Source: an uncultured Opitutia bacterium (lineage in GTDB: Bacteria; Verrucomicrobiota; Verrucomicrobiia; Opitutales; Opitutaceae). Taken from it: DNA of 50,000 nt. The position numbers were made by a program, and so were the translations under genes. The notes below the pieces were generated by a model that was not told the origin of the DNA, did no database searches, and was given only the letters and a program-made list of their open reading frames with translations. Shown here piece after piece: positions 1 to 9,208 of the stretch (positions are counted from its first letter, which is position 1; every line of letters starts with the position of its first letter). The stretch spans positions 1 to 50,000 of the forward strand of contig CAIQKV010000094.1 in the NCBI GenBank assembly GCA_903872505.1, given 5' to 3'.

Positions 1-1460
1 ATGTGCATGCCGTCCACGTCGGCGTCGGTGGCGATCACGATCTTGTTGTAACGCAGGCCATCGAGACCCTCCTCGATGTTGAGCGCCGACTGGAGCAGGT
101 GGAACTCCTCGTTCTCGTAAATGACTTTCTTCGAGAGGCCATAGGTGTTGAGCGGTTTTCCTTTCAGCGCAAAGACGGCCTGCGTCTGCACGTCGCGCGT
201 GGCGGTGAGCGAGCCGGCGGCGGAATCGCCCTCGACGATGAACAGCGTGCTCTCCTCGGCGCGCTCGTTGCGGTCGCCGAGGTGGAGGCGGCAGTCGCGG
301 AGCTTGCGGTTGTGGAGCGAGGCTTTTTTCGCGCGCTCGCGCGCCAGGCTGCGGATGCCGGCGAGCTCCTTGCGCTCGATCTCGCTCTCCTCGATGCGCG
401 ACTTGATCCGCTCGGCCGTCTCCTTGTTCTTGTGCAGGTAGCCGTCGAGCGCCTGCTGGACGAACTTGCCGACGAACTCCTTGATCGACAGTCCGCCGGG
501 CGCGATCTCGCTCGAGCCGAGCTTGGTCTTGGTCTGCGACTCGAACACCGGCTCCTGCACGCGCACGGAGATGGCGGCGTCAATCGACTGGCGGACGTCG
601 GCCGCGTCGTAGTCCTTCTTGAAGAAATTGCGGATGGTCTCGACCAGCGCCTCGCGGAAGGCGGCGAGGTGAGTGCCGCCCATGGTGGTGTGCTGGCCGT
701 TGACGAACGAAAAGTACTCCTCGCCGTAGTGCGCGCCGTGGGTGAACGCGACCTCGATGTCCTCGCCCTCGAGGTGGATCACCGGGTAGAGCGGCTCGCC
801 GCTCAGCTCCTTCTCGAGCAGGTCCTTCAGCCCGTGCTCCGACTTGAACGGCTTGCCATTGAACGTGAGCGTGAGCCCGCGGTTGAGGAAGGCGTAGTTC
901 CACAGCATATCCTCGATGAACTCCGCGCGGTACCGGAAATCCTTGCCGAAGAGCGCCTCGTCCGGCGTGAACTCGATGAGCGTGCCGTTGCGCTCGGTGG
1001 TCTTGGCGACCCGGTGGTCCTTCCGCAGCTTGCCCTGCGCAAACTCGACGACCTTGCTCTCGCCCTCGCGCACCGACTGGGCGCGGTAGGTGGCGGCGAG
1101 GGCGTTGACCGCCTTCTGGCCGACGCCGTTGAGGCCGACGGATTTCTGGAACGTCTCGCTGTCGTACTTGGCGCCGGTGTTGATGACCGAGACGCAGTCG
1201 ATGAGCTTGCCCAGCGGGATGCCGCGGCCGTAGTCGCGCACGCGGACGGTGCGCTCGGCCAGCTCGATCTCGATCTTGCGGCCCTGCCCCATCGCGAACT
1301 CGTCGATGGAATTGTCGATGGTTTCCTTGAGCAGGACGTAGATGCCGTCCTCGGCGTGGGCGCCGTTCCCGAGGCGGCCGATGTACATGCCCGGGCGGAT
1401 CCGGATGTGCTCGAGCGAGGAGAGGGTCTTGATGCTGGCTTCGGTATAGGCTTGGGCCAT
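1..1460 (-). CDS. Type IIA DNA topoisomerase subunit B (ParE/GyrB-like), partial, 3' end outside window
   Basis: This is the ATPase and strand-passage subunit of a gyrase or topoisomerase IV type enzyme. The 486 visible codons run from an ATG at 1460 to the window edge. The GHKL ATPase core is seen as [12 protein letters not shown] near residue 45, VRDYGRGIP near 90 and [13 protein letters not shown] near 125. The TOPRIM domain shows [11 protein letters not shown] near residue 409 and DADVDGMH at the truncated end. The EGDSAAGS form and the following [10 protein letters not shown] segment resemble the ParE-type subunits of Bacteroidota and Verrucomicrobiota more than the canonical GyrB EGDSAGGS, so ParE is the better guess, but gyrase cannot be excluded. 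The partner A subunit would be expected beyond the left edge. It is divergent from the DsbA-like gene, with about 100 bp between them. Confidence 0.93.
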   Translation of the reverse strand, partial: MAQAYTEASIKTLSSLEHIRIRPGMYIGRLGNGAHAEDGIYVLLKETIDNSIDEFAMGQGRKIEIELAERTVRVRDYGRGIPLGKLIDCVSVINTGAKYDSETFQKSVGLNGVGQKAVNALAATYRAQSVREGESKVVEFAQGKLRKDHRVAKTTERNGTLIEFTPDEALFGKDFRYRAEFIEDMLWNYAFLNRGLTLTFNGKPFKSEHGLKDLLEKELSGEPLYPVIHLEGEDIEVAFTHGAHYGEEYFSFVNGQHTTMGGTHLAAFREALVETIRNFFKKDYDAADVRQSIDAAISVRVQEPVFESQTKTKLGSSEIAPGGLSIKEFVGKFVQQALDGYLHKNKETAERIKSRIEESEIERKELAGIRSLARERAKKASLHNRKLRDCRLHLGDRNERAEESTLFIVEGDSAAGSLTATRDVQTQAVFALKGKPLNTYGLSKKVIYENEEFHLLQSALNIEEGLDGLRYNKIVIATDADVDGMH

Positions 1461-1563
1461 GGGCGTTTGTCTGGCGCACAGCGTCCCGGCGCGGCGCGGC
1501 GTGACAAGCGAAATTGCCGCATTTTTGTCGACGGCGCCCGGCGGCCGCGTTGCGCTGGCGCGC

Positions 1564-2214
1564 ATGAAAATCACCTATTACCTCGAGGTCATTTCATCCT
1601 GGTGCTACTGGGCCGAGCCCACGTGGAAGGAGCTCAAGGCCCGCTACGCCGGGCGCGTGGAATTCGAATGGAAGATCGCCAAGATGCAGCCGGCGGACTA
1701 CCCGGTGACGCGCGAGCAGTGCGACTGGTTCTACCGCCGCAGCGGCATGATCATGCGCTCGCCGTTCATGCTGAACTCCGGCTGGCTCGAGCCGTACCGC
1801 GAGGGTGTGTTCCCCGCCGCCAGCTATGTGGCCGAGGCGGGGAAGGATTTCGGCGTCACCGGCGACGAACTCCGGCTGGCGCTCGCCCACGCGGCGAACC
1901 GGGAGGGTCTCAAGGTGGCGTCGATGGACCCCGCGATCGCGGTGGCCGTGAAGGCGACCGGGCTCGACGGCCGGAAGCTCCGCGCCCGGGCCGAGTCGGC
2001 GGAGGTGGCGGCCCGGATCGCCGCCAGCACGGCGGAGTTTTTCGCGCACCAGGTCAACCAGCGGCCGGCGTTCGTGCTGACGGACGGCATCGGCGACAAG
2101 GCGGTCTTCTCCGGGCTCGTGCGGCTCGAGCCGCTGGCGGCCACGCTCGACGCCATGCTCGCCGACACGGCGGCCTACGCCGCGCATGCGGCGCATTTCG
2201 GCGGCCCGCCCTGA
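1564..2214 (+). CDS. DsbA family protein (thioredoxin-fold, HCCA isomerase-like)
   Basis: This 216-residue protein belongs to the DsbA / 2-hydroxychromene-2-carboxylate isomerase branch of the thioredoxin fold. The N-terminal strand is followed by SSWCYWAEP, so the active-site position is C14-Y-W-A17 and the second cysteine of a CxxC pair is missing. The conserved cis-proline loop appears as [11 protein letters not shown] about 40 residues before the C-terminus, and a helical insertion lies between. No signal peptide is seen, so it is probably cytoplasmic. A single-cysteine site suggests a glutathione-type isomerase, a transferase or monothiol chemistry rather than disulfide formation; the substrate is unknown. 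The start at 1564 was chosen because the fold begins at once there; an in-frame ATG at 1459 would add 35 residues overlapping the neighbouring gene's start. Confidence 0.85.
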   Translation: MKITYYLEVISSWCYWAEPTWKELKARYAGRVEFEWKIAKMQPADYPVTREQCDWFYRRSGMIMRSPFMLNSGWLEPYREGVFPAASYVAEAGKDFGVTGDELRLALAHAANREGLKVASMDPAIAVAVKATGLDGRKLRARAESAEVAARIAASTAEFFAHQVNQRPAFVLTDGIGDKAVFSGLVRLEPLAATLDAMLADTAAYAAHAAHFGGPP

Positions 2215-2218
2215 CGCG

Positions 2219-3157
2219 TCACTCGGCGTGCGCCCCGGGCCCGCGGTATTTCTTCTCCCCGGCGGTGATGGCCAGCGCGAGCTGGTTCTCCTTGGGCGGC
2301 AGCGGGCAGGTGGCAAAGGTCGTGAAGGCGCAGGGCGGATTCTGCGCCCGGTTGAAGTCGAGCACCACCCTGCCGTCGACCGGCGGCGCCGCGTAGAGGA
2401 AACGGGAAGCGGCGTAGGTCTGGTCGCCGCTGGTCAGGTCAGAGATGACGAAGAAGAGCGTGCCGTCGGGGGCGTCCTGGATCGGCAGGAGTTCGTAGGT
2501 CCGGCCGTCGCGGGTAAACACCGCCTTGCCGAGGATCATCGCCGGCGAGACGCTGCCGAGGACGTTCCGGATCGGCACCTCCTTCGGCTTCTCGAACGGC
2601 ACCCACTGCGCCTCGATCCGCCAGGCCGGATCGATCGGGAAATAGTCGAGGCCCTTGAACTGGGCGCGCGCCTCCGCCGCGCTGTCCCGGACCCGAAGGG
2701 CTTTTTTCCCGTCCCGGTTGATGACGAACAGGCTGACCGTGCCCGCCGTGACCAAGGTGGGCTTGGTGCGGGAGCCATCGCTGAGCTCGGCGGAGAACAC
2801 CTCCTGATCGTCGACCAGCGCGCCGTTGCCGGGATTGATCACCGCCTTCACCCGCGCGTACTCCCCCACGGTGAACGTGCCCAGGTGCGCCGGCCCCTTG
2901 GCGAGAACCACCGTGTTGTCCGGCGCCGTGCCGACGGAGTTCTCCCCGGACTTGAGAAAATGCAGCCCGATCAGCGTCAACCAGCCGTCAGACCGGGTCA
3001 GCCGCTCCACGCGCTGGGCGCGCCAGGCCTCGATCTCCTGCGTGTAGGCGTCAACCGCCGGGGCGGGTACCGGGGCGGGCGCCGGTTCGGCCGCCTGCAA
3101 TCCGGCCGCCAACAAAATGCTCCCGGCGGTCCAGCGAAGAATCGTCATGGTTTTCAT
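2219..3157 (-). CDS. DUF1684 domain-containing secreted protein
   Basis: A 312-residue protein with an N-terminal signal peptide (MKTMTILRWTAGSILLAAG, cleavage likely after LQA) and a Pro/Ala-rich spacer. The body matches my knowledge of the DUF1684 family: an N-terminal region with WRAQRVERL and GWLTLIGLHFL, and the C-terminal hallmark DFNRAQNPPCAFTTFATC followed by PLPPKENQLALAITAGEKKY. DUF1684 proteins are widespread single-copy secreted proteins of unknown biochemical function, about 200-310 residues long. It is convergent with the DsbA-like gene, with 4 bp between stops, and divergent from the aldo/keto reductase across 144 bp. The family assignment is strong; no function is claimed. Confidence 0.88.
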   Translation of the reverse strand: MKTMTILRWTAGSILLAAGLQAAEPAPAPVPAPAVDAYTQEIEAWRAQRVERLTRSDGWLTLIGLHFLKSGENSVGTAPDNTVVLAKGPAHLGTFTVGEYARVKAVINPGNGALVDDQEVFSAELSDGSRTKPTLVTAGTVSLFVINRDGKKALRVRDSAAEARAQFKGLDYFPIDPAWRIEAQWVPFEKPKEVPIRNVLGSVSPAMILGKAVFTRDGRTYELLPIQDAPDGTLFFVISDLTSGDQTYAASRFLYAAPPVDGRVVLDFNRAQNPPCAFTTFATCPLPPKENQLALAITAGEKKYRGPGAHAE

Positions 3158-3301
3158 TGACCGGCACGCTAGGCCAACAGTTCCACACCGCCAGTCCGGA
3201 AGGGAATTTTTCCGTCAGGTCCGCCGGCCCGGCCCCGGCGACGGCGCCGATTTTTTCCCGCCGCGTTTTACTTTGCGCCGGCGACCGCTAGGGTCTCCCG
3301 C

Positions 3302-4291
<990 letters not shown>

Positions 4292-4357
4292 GGCGCCACC
4301 GGGCGTCGCGCCATTTGGACTCGATGCCGGCGCGGCCTTCCGTCTACCTCGGCGGCG

Positions 4358-5512
4358 ATGCGATCCACCTGGCTGGCAATGCTGGCGGGACTCGGTGGCG
4401 CGGTCTGTGCGGCCGTGCCGCCACCCGACCCTGCCGTGCCCCTGCTCGACCTCGCGGCTGAGACCGGGAGGCAATTCACCGTCGATCGCGAGCCCGGGCA
4501 GTACCTGGGCCATCCGACCACCGTGCTGCTCGAGGACGGCCGCACCCTCCTCTGCGTGTATCCGCTGGCGCACGGCGGCGGGCCGGTCCAGCTCAAGCGC
4601 AGCCCGGATGGCGGGCGCACCTGGTCCCCGCGGCTGCCCGTGCCGGACAACTGGAAGACCTCGAAGGAAACCCCGACGATCCACCGCGTGGTCGATGCCG
4701 CGGGCAAGCGGCGCCTGATCGTGTGGTCCGGCCTCTATCCCGCGCGCCTTTCCGTGTCGGAGGACGACGGCGCCAACTGGACCCCCCTCACGCCCGCGGG
4801 CGACTGGGGCGGCATCGTGGTGATGAGCAGCCTGGCGGCCGTGCGCGGCGAGCTCGGGCACTATCTCGCCTGGTTTCATGACGACGACCGCTTCCTGCAC
4901 CGGGACTCGGTCCAGCAAAAGCCGGTCGTCTTTCATCTCTACCAGGTCGAGTCGCGCGACGGCGGCCTGACTTGGCGCGAGCCGCGCGAAATCTTCGCCG
5001 CGAGCGCGGTGAAGCTCTGCGAGCCCGGGGTCGTGCGCTCGCCGGATGGCCGGCAGCTCGCGCTGCTGCTGCGCGAGGAAAGCCGCGAGCAGCCGTCGCA
5101 GGTGATGTTCTCCCGCGACGAGGGCCGCACCTGGGGCGCGCCGCGCCCGCTCGCCAGCACGCTCACCGGCGACCGCCACACCGCCCGCTACGCGCCCGAC
5201 GGCCGGCTGTTCGTGGCGTTTCGCGACACCAACCGGCAGTCGCCCACCAACGGCGACTGGTTCGGCTGGGTCGGCACCTTCGACGACCTCGTCCAGGGCC
5301 GCCCGGGCCAGTACCGCGTGAGGCTCAGGCACAACACGAAGGGCTGGGACTGCGGCTACACCGGGGTCGAGGTGCAGCCTGACGGCACCTTCATCGCGAC
5401 CACCTACGGGCATTGGACCAAGGGCGAGATGCCCTACATCGTGACCGTCCGGTTCACGCTCGCCGAGCTCGACGCCAAGGCCCGCCGGCTGCCCGGGGCC
5501 GCGCAGCCGTAA
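4358..5512 (+). CDS. Secreted sialidase/BNR-repeat beta-propeller protein
   Basis: A 384-residue exported protein. The signal peptide MRSTWLAMLAGLGGAVCAA is followed by a six-bladed propeller of the sialidase superfamily. Four Asp-box motifs are visible (SPDGGRTW, SEDDGANW, SRDGGLTW and SRDEGRTW), the structural signature of sialidase/BNR repeats. The conserved arginines expected to bind a carboxylate are candidates at LLREESREQ and RDTNRQS but cannot be confirmed. Such proteins in Verrucomicrobiota and Planctomycetota are often annotated exo-alpha-sialidase and may cleave sialic acid or related acidic sugars from mucin or algal glycans. It may share a transcript with the upstream aldo/keto reductase. 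It ends 25 bp from the convergent MFS gene. Confidence 0.85.
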   Translation: MRSTWLAMLAGLGGAVCAAVPPPDPAVPLLDLAAETGRQFTVDREPGQYLGHPTTVLLEDGRTLLCVYPLAHGGGPVQLKRSPDGGRTWSPRLPVPDNWKTSKETPTIHRVVDAAGKRRLIVWSGLYPARLSVSEDDGANWTPLTPAGDWGGIVVMSSLAAVRGELGHYLAWFHDDDRFLHRDSVQQKPVVFHLYQVESRDGGLTWREPREIFAASAVKLCEPGVVRSPDGRQLALLLREESREQPSQVMFSRDEGRTWGAPRPLASTLTGDRHTARYAPDGRLFVAFRDTNRQSPTNGDWFGWVGTFDDLVQGRPGQYRVRLRHNTKGWDCGYTGVEVQPDGTFIATTYGHWTKGEMPYIVTVRFTLAELDAKARRLPGAAQP

Positions 5513-5537
5513 GGTTCAGTTCCCGCCGGGGACCGGC

Positions 5538-6860
5538 TCAGGTTCCCGTGGTGAAGCCGGAATTGACCGCCGCCGCGGCCGCGTCGCGCCGGAAACTGCG
5601 CACCGCCAGCACCAGCGCGATGGCGGACAGCACGGCGGCCTCAAAGAACGCGATGCCGGGCAGGTGCCAGGATCGCGCGGGCGAGATGGCCCAGCCAAAG
5701 CTGTGCGTCGAGATGAACGGGCCCGGGATGCCCGCGAGGCTGCCGAGGCCGGCCAGCACGCCCTGCACCGCCCCCTGCTCATTGGGGGGAATGTGTTTCG
5801 TGACGTAGGCTTGCAGCGCCGGCTGGCCGATCCCCGCAAACGCGCCCACGCAGACCACCGCGTAGATCATCCAGCCGTGCTCCGCCAGGCCGTAGCCGAT
5901 CATCGAGATGATGGAGATGCAGAGACCCACCACGACCGCGCGCGTGTCGCCCAGCTTGGGCACAATCCGCTTCACCAGCACCGCCTGCACCACCCCGCTG
6001 GCCGCCCCCACAAACATCAGTGACAGGCCGATCTGCAGCGCACTCCAGCCGTAGCGATAGTCGGTGTAGAGCGCCCAGTTCGACTGGAGCAGGATCTGCG
6101 AGAGCGTGAGGATGAAAAAGCACTCGATCAGCCCGAGCACGGCGGGAAAGCGCCGCATGGCGAGCAGCGCGCCGACGGGATTGGCGCGTTTCCACGAAAA
6201 CGCGCGCCGGTTTTCCGGTTTCAGCGACTCGGGCAGCACCAGGTAGCCGTAGAGCCAGTTGGTTGCCGAGCAGCCCGCCGCGACCCAGAACGGCAGCCGC
6301 AGCGCGTGGTTCGTGAACCACTCCGCCATCGCCGGGTGGGAGGGGGCGAGCCATTGGCCCAGCACGGGGCCCAGCCACACGAGCGTGCCGCCCGCCACCG
6401 GGCCGATGATGAAGCCGATGCCGAACGCCGCCCCCATCAGCCCGAACGACTGCGCGCGTTTTTCCGGCGGCGTCACGTCCGCGATGTAGGCGTTGGCCGT
6501 GGCCAGCACGCCCGCGGTGAAGCCGGCGATGACGCGCGCCGCGAACAGCCAGGTGAGCGTCGGCGCGTTGGCCATGATGACGTAGTCGATGGCCGAGCCC
6601 GCCGTCGCGATGAGGATGATGCGCCGGCGGCCGAAGCGGTCGGACAGCGCGCCGAGGATCGGCGAGCCGACAAACTGCATGAACGCATAGATGCTGATGA
6701 GCCACCCGAAGACGTAGGAGCCGGACGCGATGTCCCCGCCCTTGAAGTGCACGATCAATTTCGGCAGCACCGGGATCAGCAGCCCGAAGCCGACGATCGA
6801 AAGCACCAGCGTGACGAAAATGAATCCCACCCCGGGTTGACGTGTGGAGCTTGCATTCAT
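5538..6860 (-). CDS. MFS transporter, TetA/DHA1-like efflux family
   Basis: A 440-residue twelve-helix major facilitator. Helix 1 is FVTLVLSIVGFGLLIPVLPK. The loop 2-3 signature is GALSDRFGRRRIILI, matching GxLsDRfGRrp of the tetracycline/multidrug DHA1 group. Helix 5 motif C is FGIGFIIGPVAGG, the antiporter signature of drug:H+ exchangers. A long central loop with ENRRAF separates the two halves. The start at 6860 is preferred because the protein then begins at MNASSTRQPG just before helix 1; a longer reading to 6941 adds an unconvincing proline-rich leader. The substrate is unknown and resistance should not be assumed. It is divergent from the lipoprotein gene across about 175 bp. Confidence 0.9.
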   Translation of the reverse strand: MNASSTRQPGVGFIFVTLVLSIVGFGLLIPVLPKLIVHFKGGDIASGSYVFGWLISIYAFMQFVGSPILGALSDRFGRRRIILIATAGSAIDYVIMANAPTLTWLFAARVIAGFTAGVLATANAYIADVTPPEKRAQSFGLMGAAFGIGFIIGPVAGGTLVWLGPVLGQWLAPSHPAMAEWFTNHALRLPFWVAAGCSATNWLYGYLVLPESLKPENRRAFSWKRANPVGALLAMRRFPAVLGLIECFFILTLSQILLQSNWALYTDYRYGWSALQIGLSLMFVGAASGVVQAVLVKRIVPKLGDTRAVVVGLCISIISMIGYGLAEHGWMIYAVVCVGAFAGIGQPALQAYVTKHIPPNEQGAVQGVLAGLGSLAGIPGPFISTHSFGWAISPARSWHLPGIAFFEAAVLSAIALVLAVRSFRRDAAAAAVNSGFTTGT

Positions 6861-7036
6861 CGGGCGGTGATTTCGGTGCAACCGGGGCGGGCCTGCAAGC
6901 GTCAATGGTTGCAACGCCAGATGAACGGAAAAAACCATCAAACCCCGCCCCCGCAGGCAGCTGAAAGCAACCCGAACCCCTCAGAATCAGCCGCTTCCGG
7001 GAACAAAAACCTCTCCCCCACGTCTTCCTTAGCGTC

Positions 7037-7555
7037 ATGAAAACCTCCCGCTCCTACCTCTTCATCCCTTCACTGACCCTCGCCTCGCTCCTGACCAGCT
7101 GTGTGGGCACCGGGCCCAACACGCAGCAGGGCGCGGTGGGGGGCGCAGCTGCCGGCGCGGTCGCCGGGGCTGTCATTGGCAATAACAGCGGCGGTCACAA
7201 CGGCGCCGAGGGCGCGGCGATCGGCGCCATCGTCGGCGCGATCGCCGGCGGCACCCTCGGCAACACCCTCGATCACGAGCGCGGCACGCTCTACACCTCG
7301 CCACAACAGGCCACCACCACTTATGTCGTGGCCCAGCCCCCGCCACCCCCGCCGCCGCGGCATGAGGTGGTGCTCTATCAGCCCGGCCCGGGCTACGTGT
7401 GGATCCCCGGCTACTATGCCTTCGACGGCTACCGTTACGTGTGGATCGGGGGCCGCTGGGCCCGCCCGCCGCACCGGCATTACCATGCCTACGCTCCCCC
7501 GCACTGGGAGCATCACAGCGGCGGCTACGTCTACGTCCAGGGCTACTGGCGCTAG
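7037..7555 (+). CDS. Lipoprotein with glycine-zipper and YXWGXW-like tail
   Basis: A 172-residue predicted lipoprotein. The leader is followed by a lipobox, LTSC, near residue 22. Residues about 35-80 form a glycine-zipper segment with repeated AxxGAxxG spacing (GGAAAGAVAGAVIG and AAIGAIVGAIAGGTLG), the membrane-inserting helical pair of the Gly-zipper/OmpA-like families. A poly-proline linker follows near residue 100. The C-terminus is a Tyr/Trp/His-rich repeat with VWIPGYYAFDGYRYVWIGG and a final YVYVQGYWR, close to the YXWGXW repeat. Proteins with this layout sit in the outer membrane or periplasm, with no proven function. It is convergent with the small secreted gene downstream. Confidence 0.8.
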   Translation: MKTSRSYLFIPSLTLASLLTSCVGTGPNTQQGAVGGAAAGAVAGAVIGNNSGGHNGAEGAAIGAIVGAIAGGTLGNTLDHERGTLYTSPQQATTTYVVAQPPPPPPPRHEVVLYQPGPGYVWIPGYYAFDGYRYVWIGGRWARPPHRHYHAYAPPHWEHHSGGYVYVQGYWR

Positions 7556-7579
7556 CCGCCAACCGCCCCGGCCCGGCGC

Positions 7580-7604
7580 AAAAGCCCCGCCACGCCGGCG
7601 GGGC
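7580..7604. terminator. Possible weak terminator hairpin between convergent genes
   Basis: An 8-bp GC-only stem (7584-7591 with 7597-7604, 5-nt loop) flanked on the left by AAAA, which reads as TTTT after the stem on the minus strand. It lies between two gene ends and could terminate the minus-strand gene. The U-tract is short, so the call is tentative. Confidence 0.4.
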
Positions 7605-7630
7605 CCGGGACCGGGGCGATCAGCGCCGGA

Positions 7631-7906
7631 TCACTTCTTGGGCTCGGAGGTCTTGATCTTGGCCTCCGCATCCGCGTCGCTCAGGACCATGCCATTGTGA
7701 TAGGCCTTGGCATGCTCCTTGAGGATCGCGGCCACTTCCGCCCGGTCGTGGCTCTTGATGCTGAAGCTGCAGGGCGCCGGGCATTTCGCAGAATACACCG
7801 GGGCCTTGGCTTCCTCCGACTTGGGCGCTTCCGCCGCGATCGCGAGCATCGGGGCGGAAAGGCCGAATGCCAGCGTGCACAACGCGGCGATCAGGTTCCT
7901 TTTCAT
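7631..7906 (-). CDS. Small secreted protein, possibly DUF1059-like
   Basis: A 91-residue protein. The signal peptide MKRNLIAALCTLAFGLSAPM leads to probable cleavage after AIAA. The mature part has two close cysteines (AKCPAPCSFSIKSHD) and then EVAAILKEHAKAYHNG. This Cys-x3-Cys-F plus helix with a late HA..H resembles the small DUF1059 putative metal-binding proteins, but the match is from memory and weak. The start at 7906 is supported by a purine-rich AAGGAGAGAGACC immediately upstream. It is divergent from the M55 peptidase gene. No function is assigned beyond secretion. Confidence 0.7.
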   Translation of the reverse strand: MKRNLIAALCTLAFGLSAPMLAIAAEAPKSEEAKAPVYSAKCPAPCSFSIKSHDRAEVAAILKEHAKAYHNGMVLSDADAEAKIKTSEPKK

Positions 7907-8092
7907 GGTCTCTCTCCTTGGGGGTTTGGGGTGATGGCGGCCGGGTGGCCGCCGGGTGGAACTGTCCTGGGTCAAGGGCGGCGGGGCCCGCGGCTGGCGG
8001 ACCCGCACCGTCCTTTACTGCGGCGGAAGATGTGAAATGCTGCCCCATCGCGCCGAGTTGGCTTCCGTAATCATTCTGTAACGAAAACACCC

Positions 8093-8917
8093 GTGAGAAT
8101 CTGCATCGTGACCGACATGGAGGGGCTGGCCGGGGTCAGCGCCTGGGAGCAGTGCTATCCGGCGGACGACGACGCGCCGGAGTATCTCGCGGGCCTCGCC
8201 GCCCTCGCCGCCGACACCAACGCCGCCGTCGCCGGCTGCTGCGATGCCGGGGCGACGGAGGTCGTCGTCTGGGACGGCCACGGCCGCAACCGCCAGCGGG
8301 CCTTCACCCGCGTCCCGCTCGACCCGCGCGCGACACTGCGGCGGCTGGAGCCCGGCCAGCCGCTCCGCCTGGGTGGCCTGGACGAGTCCGTGGCCGGCGC
8401 CGTGATGGTCGGCCAGCATGCGATGGCGGGCACGCTGCACGGTTTTCTCGACCACACCCAGGTGCCGAAGGAAATCTGCCGCTACCGGATCAACGGCGAG
8501 GAACACGGCGAGATGAGCCAGTTCGCCCTGCACGCCGGCGCGTTCGGCGTGCCGCTGCTCCATGTCTCGGGGGACGAGGCGCTCTGCGCCGAGGCGCGGC
8601 GGCTTTTCCCGTGGGTCGCGACGACCGCCACCAAGCGCGGCACCGGCTGGGCCACCTGCGAACTCTACCCGCCGGCCGACGTCCGCGCGCGCATCCGGCG
8701 CGACGTCGCGGCGGCGATCGCCCAGCGCGCCGCCGCGCGCGTGTGGCGGCTGCCGATGCCCGCCGAGGTGTCGGTTGAATACGCCTGGAGCGGGCCCGCC
8801 GACGCCATCGCCGCCATCCCCGGGGTCCGGCGGCCGCACGCCCACACGGTGGCGTGGCACATCACCGACCCCCGCTTCATCTACAACTGGCCCTCCCCCG
8901 ACTGGCACCCGGCGTAG
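8093..8917 (+). CDS. M55 family metallopeptidase (DppA-like D-aminopeptidase)
   Basis: A 274-residue zinc aminopeptidase of the DppA (M55) family, which removes N-terminal D-amino acids from peptides, often peptidoglycan-derived. The di-metal ligands seem present: D8 and E10 in TDMEGLAGV, H63 in WDGHGRN, H109 in GQHAMAG, H116 near HGFLDH, and a Glu in RINGEEHGEM. The length matches the DppA family (about 270). The start is GTG at 8093, and the first strand (RICIVTD) follows directly. No signal peptide is present, so it is cytoplasmic and would act on imported or recycled peptides. It stands alone with no peptide transporter genes next to it. Confidence 0.92.
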   Translation: MRICIVTDMEGLAGVSAWEQCYPADDDAPEYLAGLAALAADTNAAVAGCCDAGATEVVVWDGHGRNRQRAFTRVPLDPRATLRRLEPGQPLRLGGLDESVAGAVMVGQHAMAGTLHGFLDHTQVPKEICRYRINGEEHGEMSQFALHAGAFGVPLLHVSGDEALCAEARRLFPWVATTATKRGTGWATCELYPPADVRARIRRDVAAAIAQRAAARVWRLPMPAEVSVEYAWSGPADAIAAIPGVRRPHAHTVAWHITDPRFIYNWPSPDWHPA

Positions 8918-8930
8918 GGCGCTCCGCAGT

Positions 8931-9200
8931 AGGGCAAGGTCTTCGACCTGCCCTGACGTGCGCCGAGGGCGGGTCCGAGACCCTGCCCCACCCCGGAATC
9001 CAGCCCAGGCTGAAACAGGTGGGTCGGTCGCTCCGCAGTAGGGCCAGGTCTTCGACCTGCCCTGGCCGGAGGTGGAGCGCATTGTCCCAATGCGCTTGAT
9101 CGAAAATGGAGCCGCGGCGCCCTCGCCGCGGTTTTCCCAGAGACGCGGCGGGGGCGCCGCATCCCCACTTCAGCCAGGGCGGGTCGAAGACCCCGCCCTA
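8931..9200. repeat. Cluster of palindromic hairpins (REP/BIME-like) in an intergenic gap
   Basis: The 291-bp gap between the M55 and GH78 genes is almost all inverted repeats. Four related units share a core of AGGGC-GGTC, short loop, GACC-GCCCT: 8931-8954, 8966-8990, 9041-9064 and 9177-9200. The first and third also share the flank CTCCGCAGTAGGGC. Three unrelated perfect stems lie between them: 9077-9084/9088-9095, 9112-9119/9124-9131 and 9145-9150/9155-9160. No plausible gene is seen here. The layout resembles REP or BIME clusters at gene ends; copy number in the genome is unknown. Confidence 0.7.
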
Positions 9201-9208
9201 CCCGGAGT

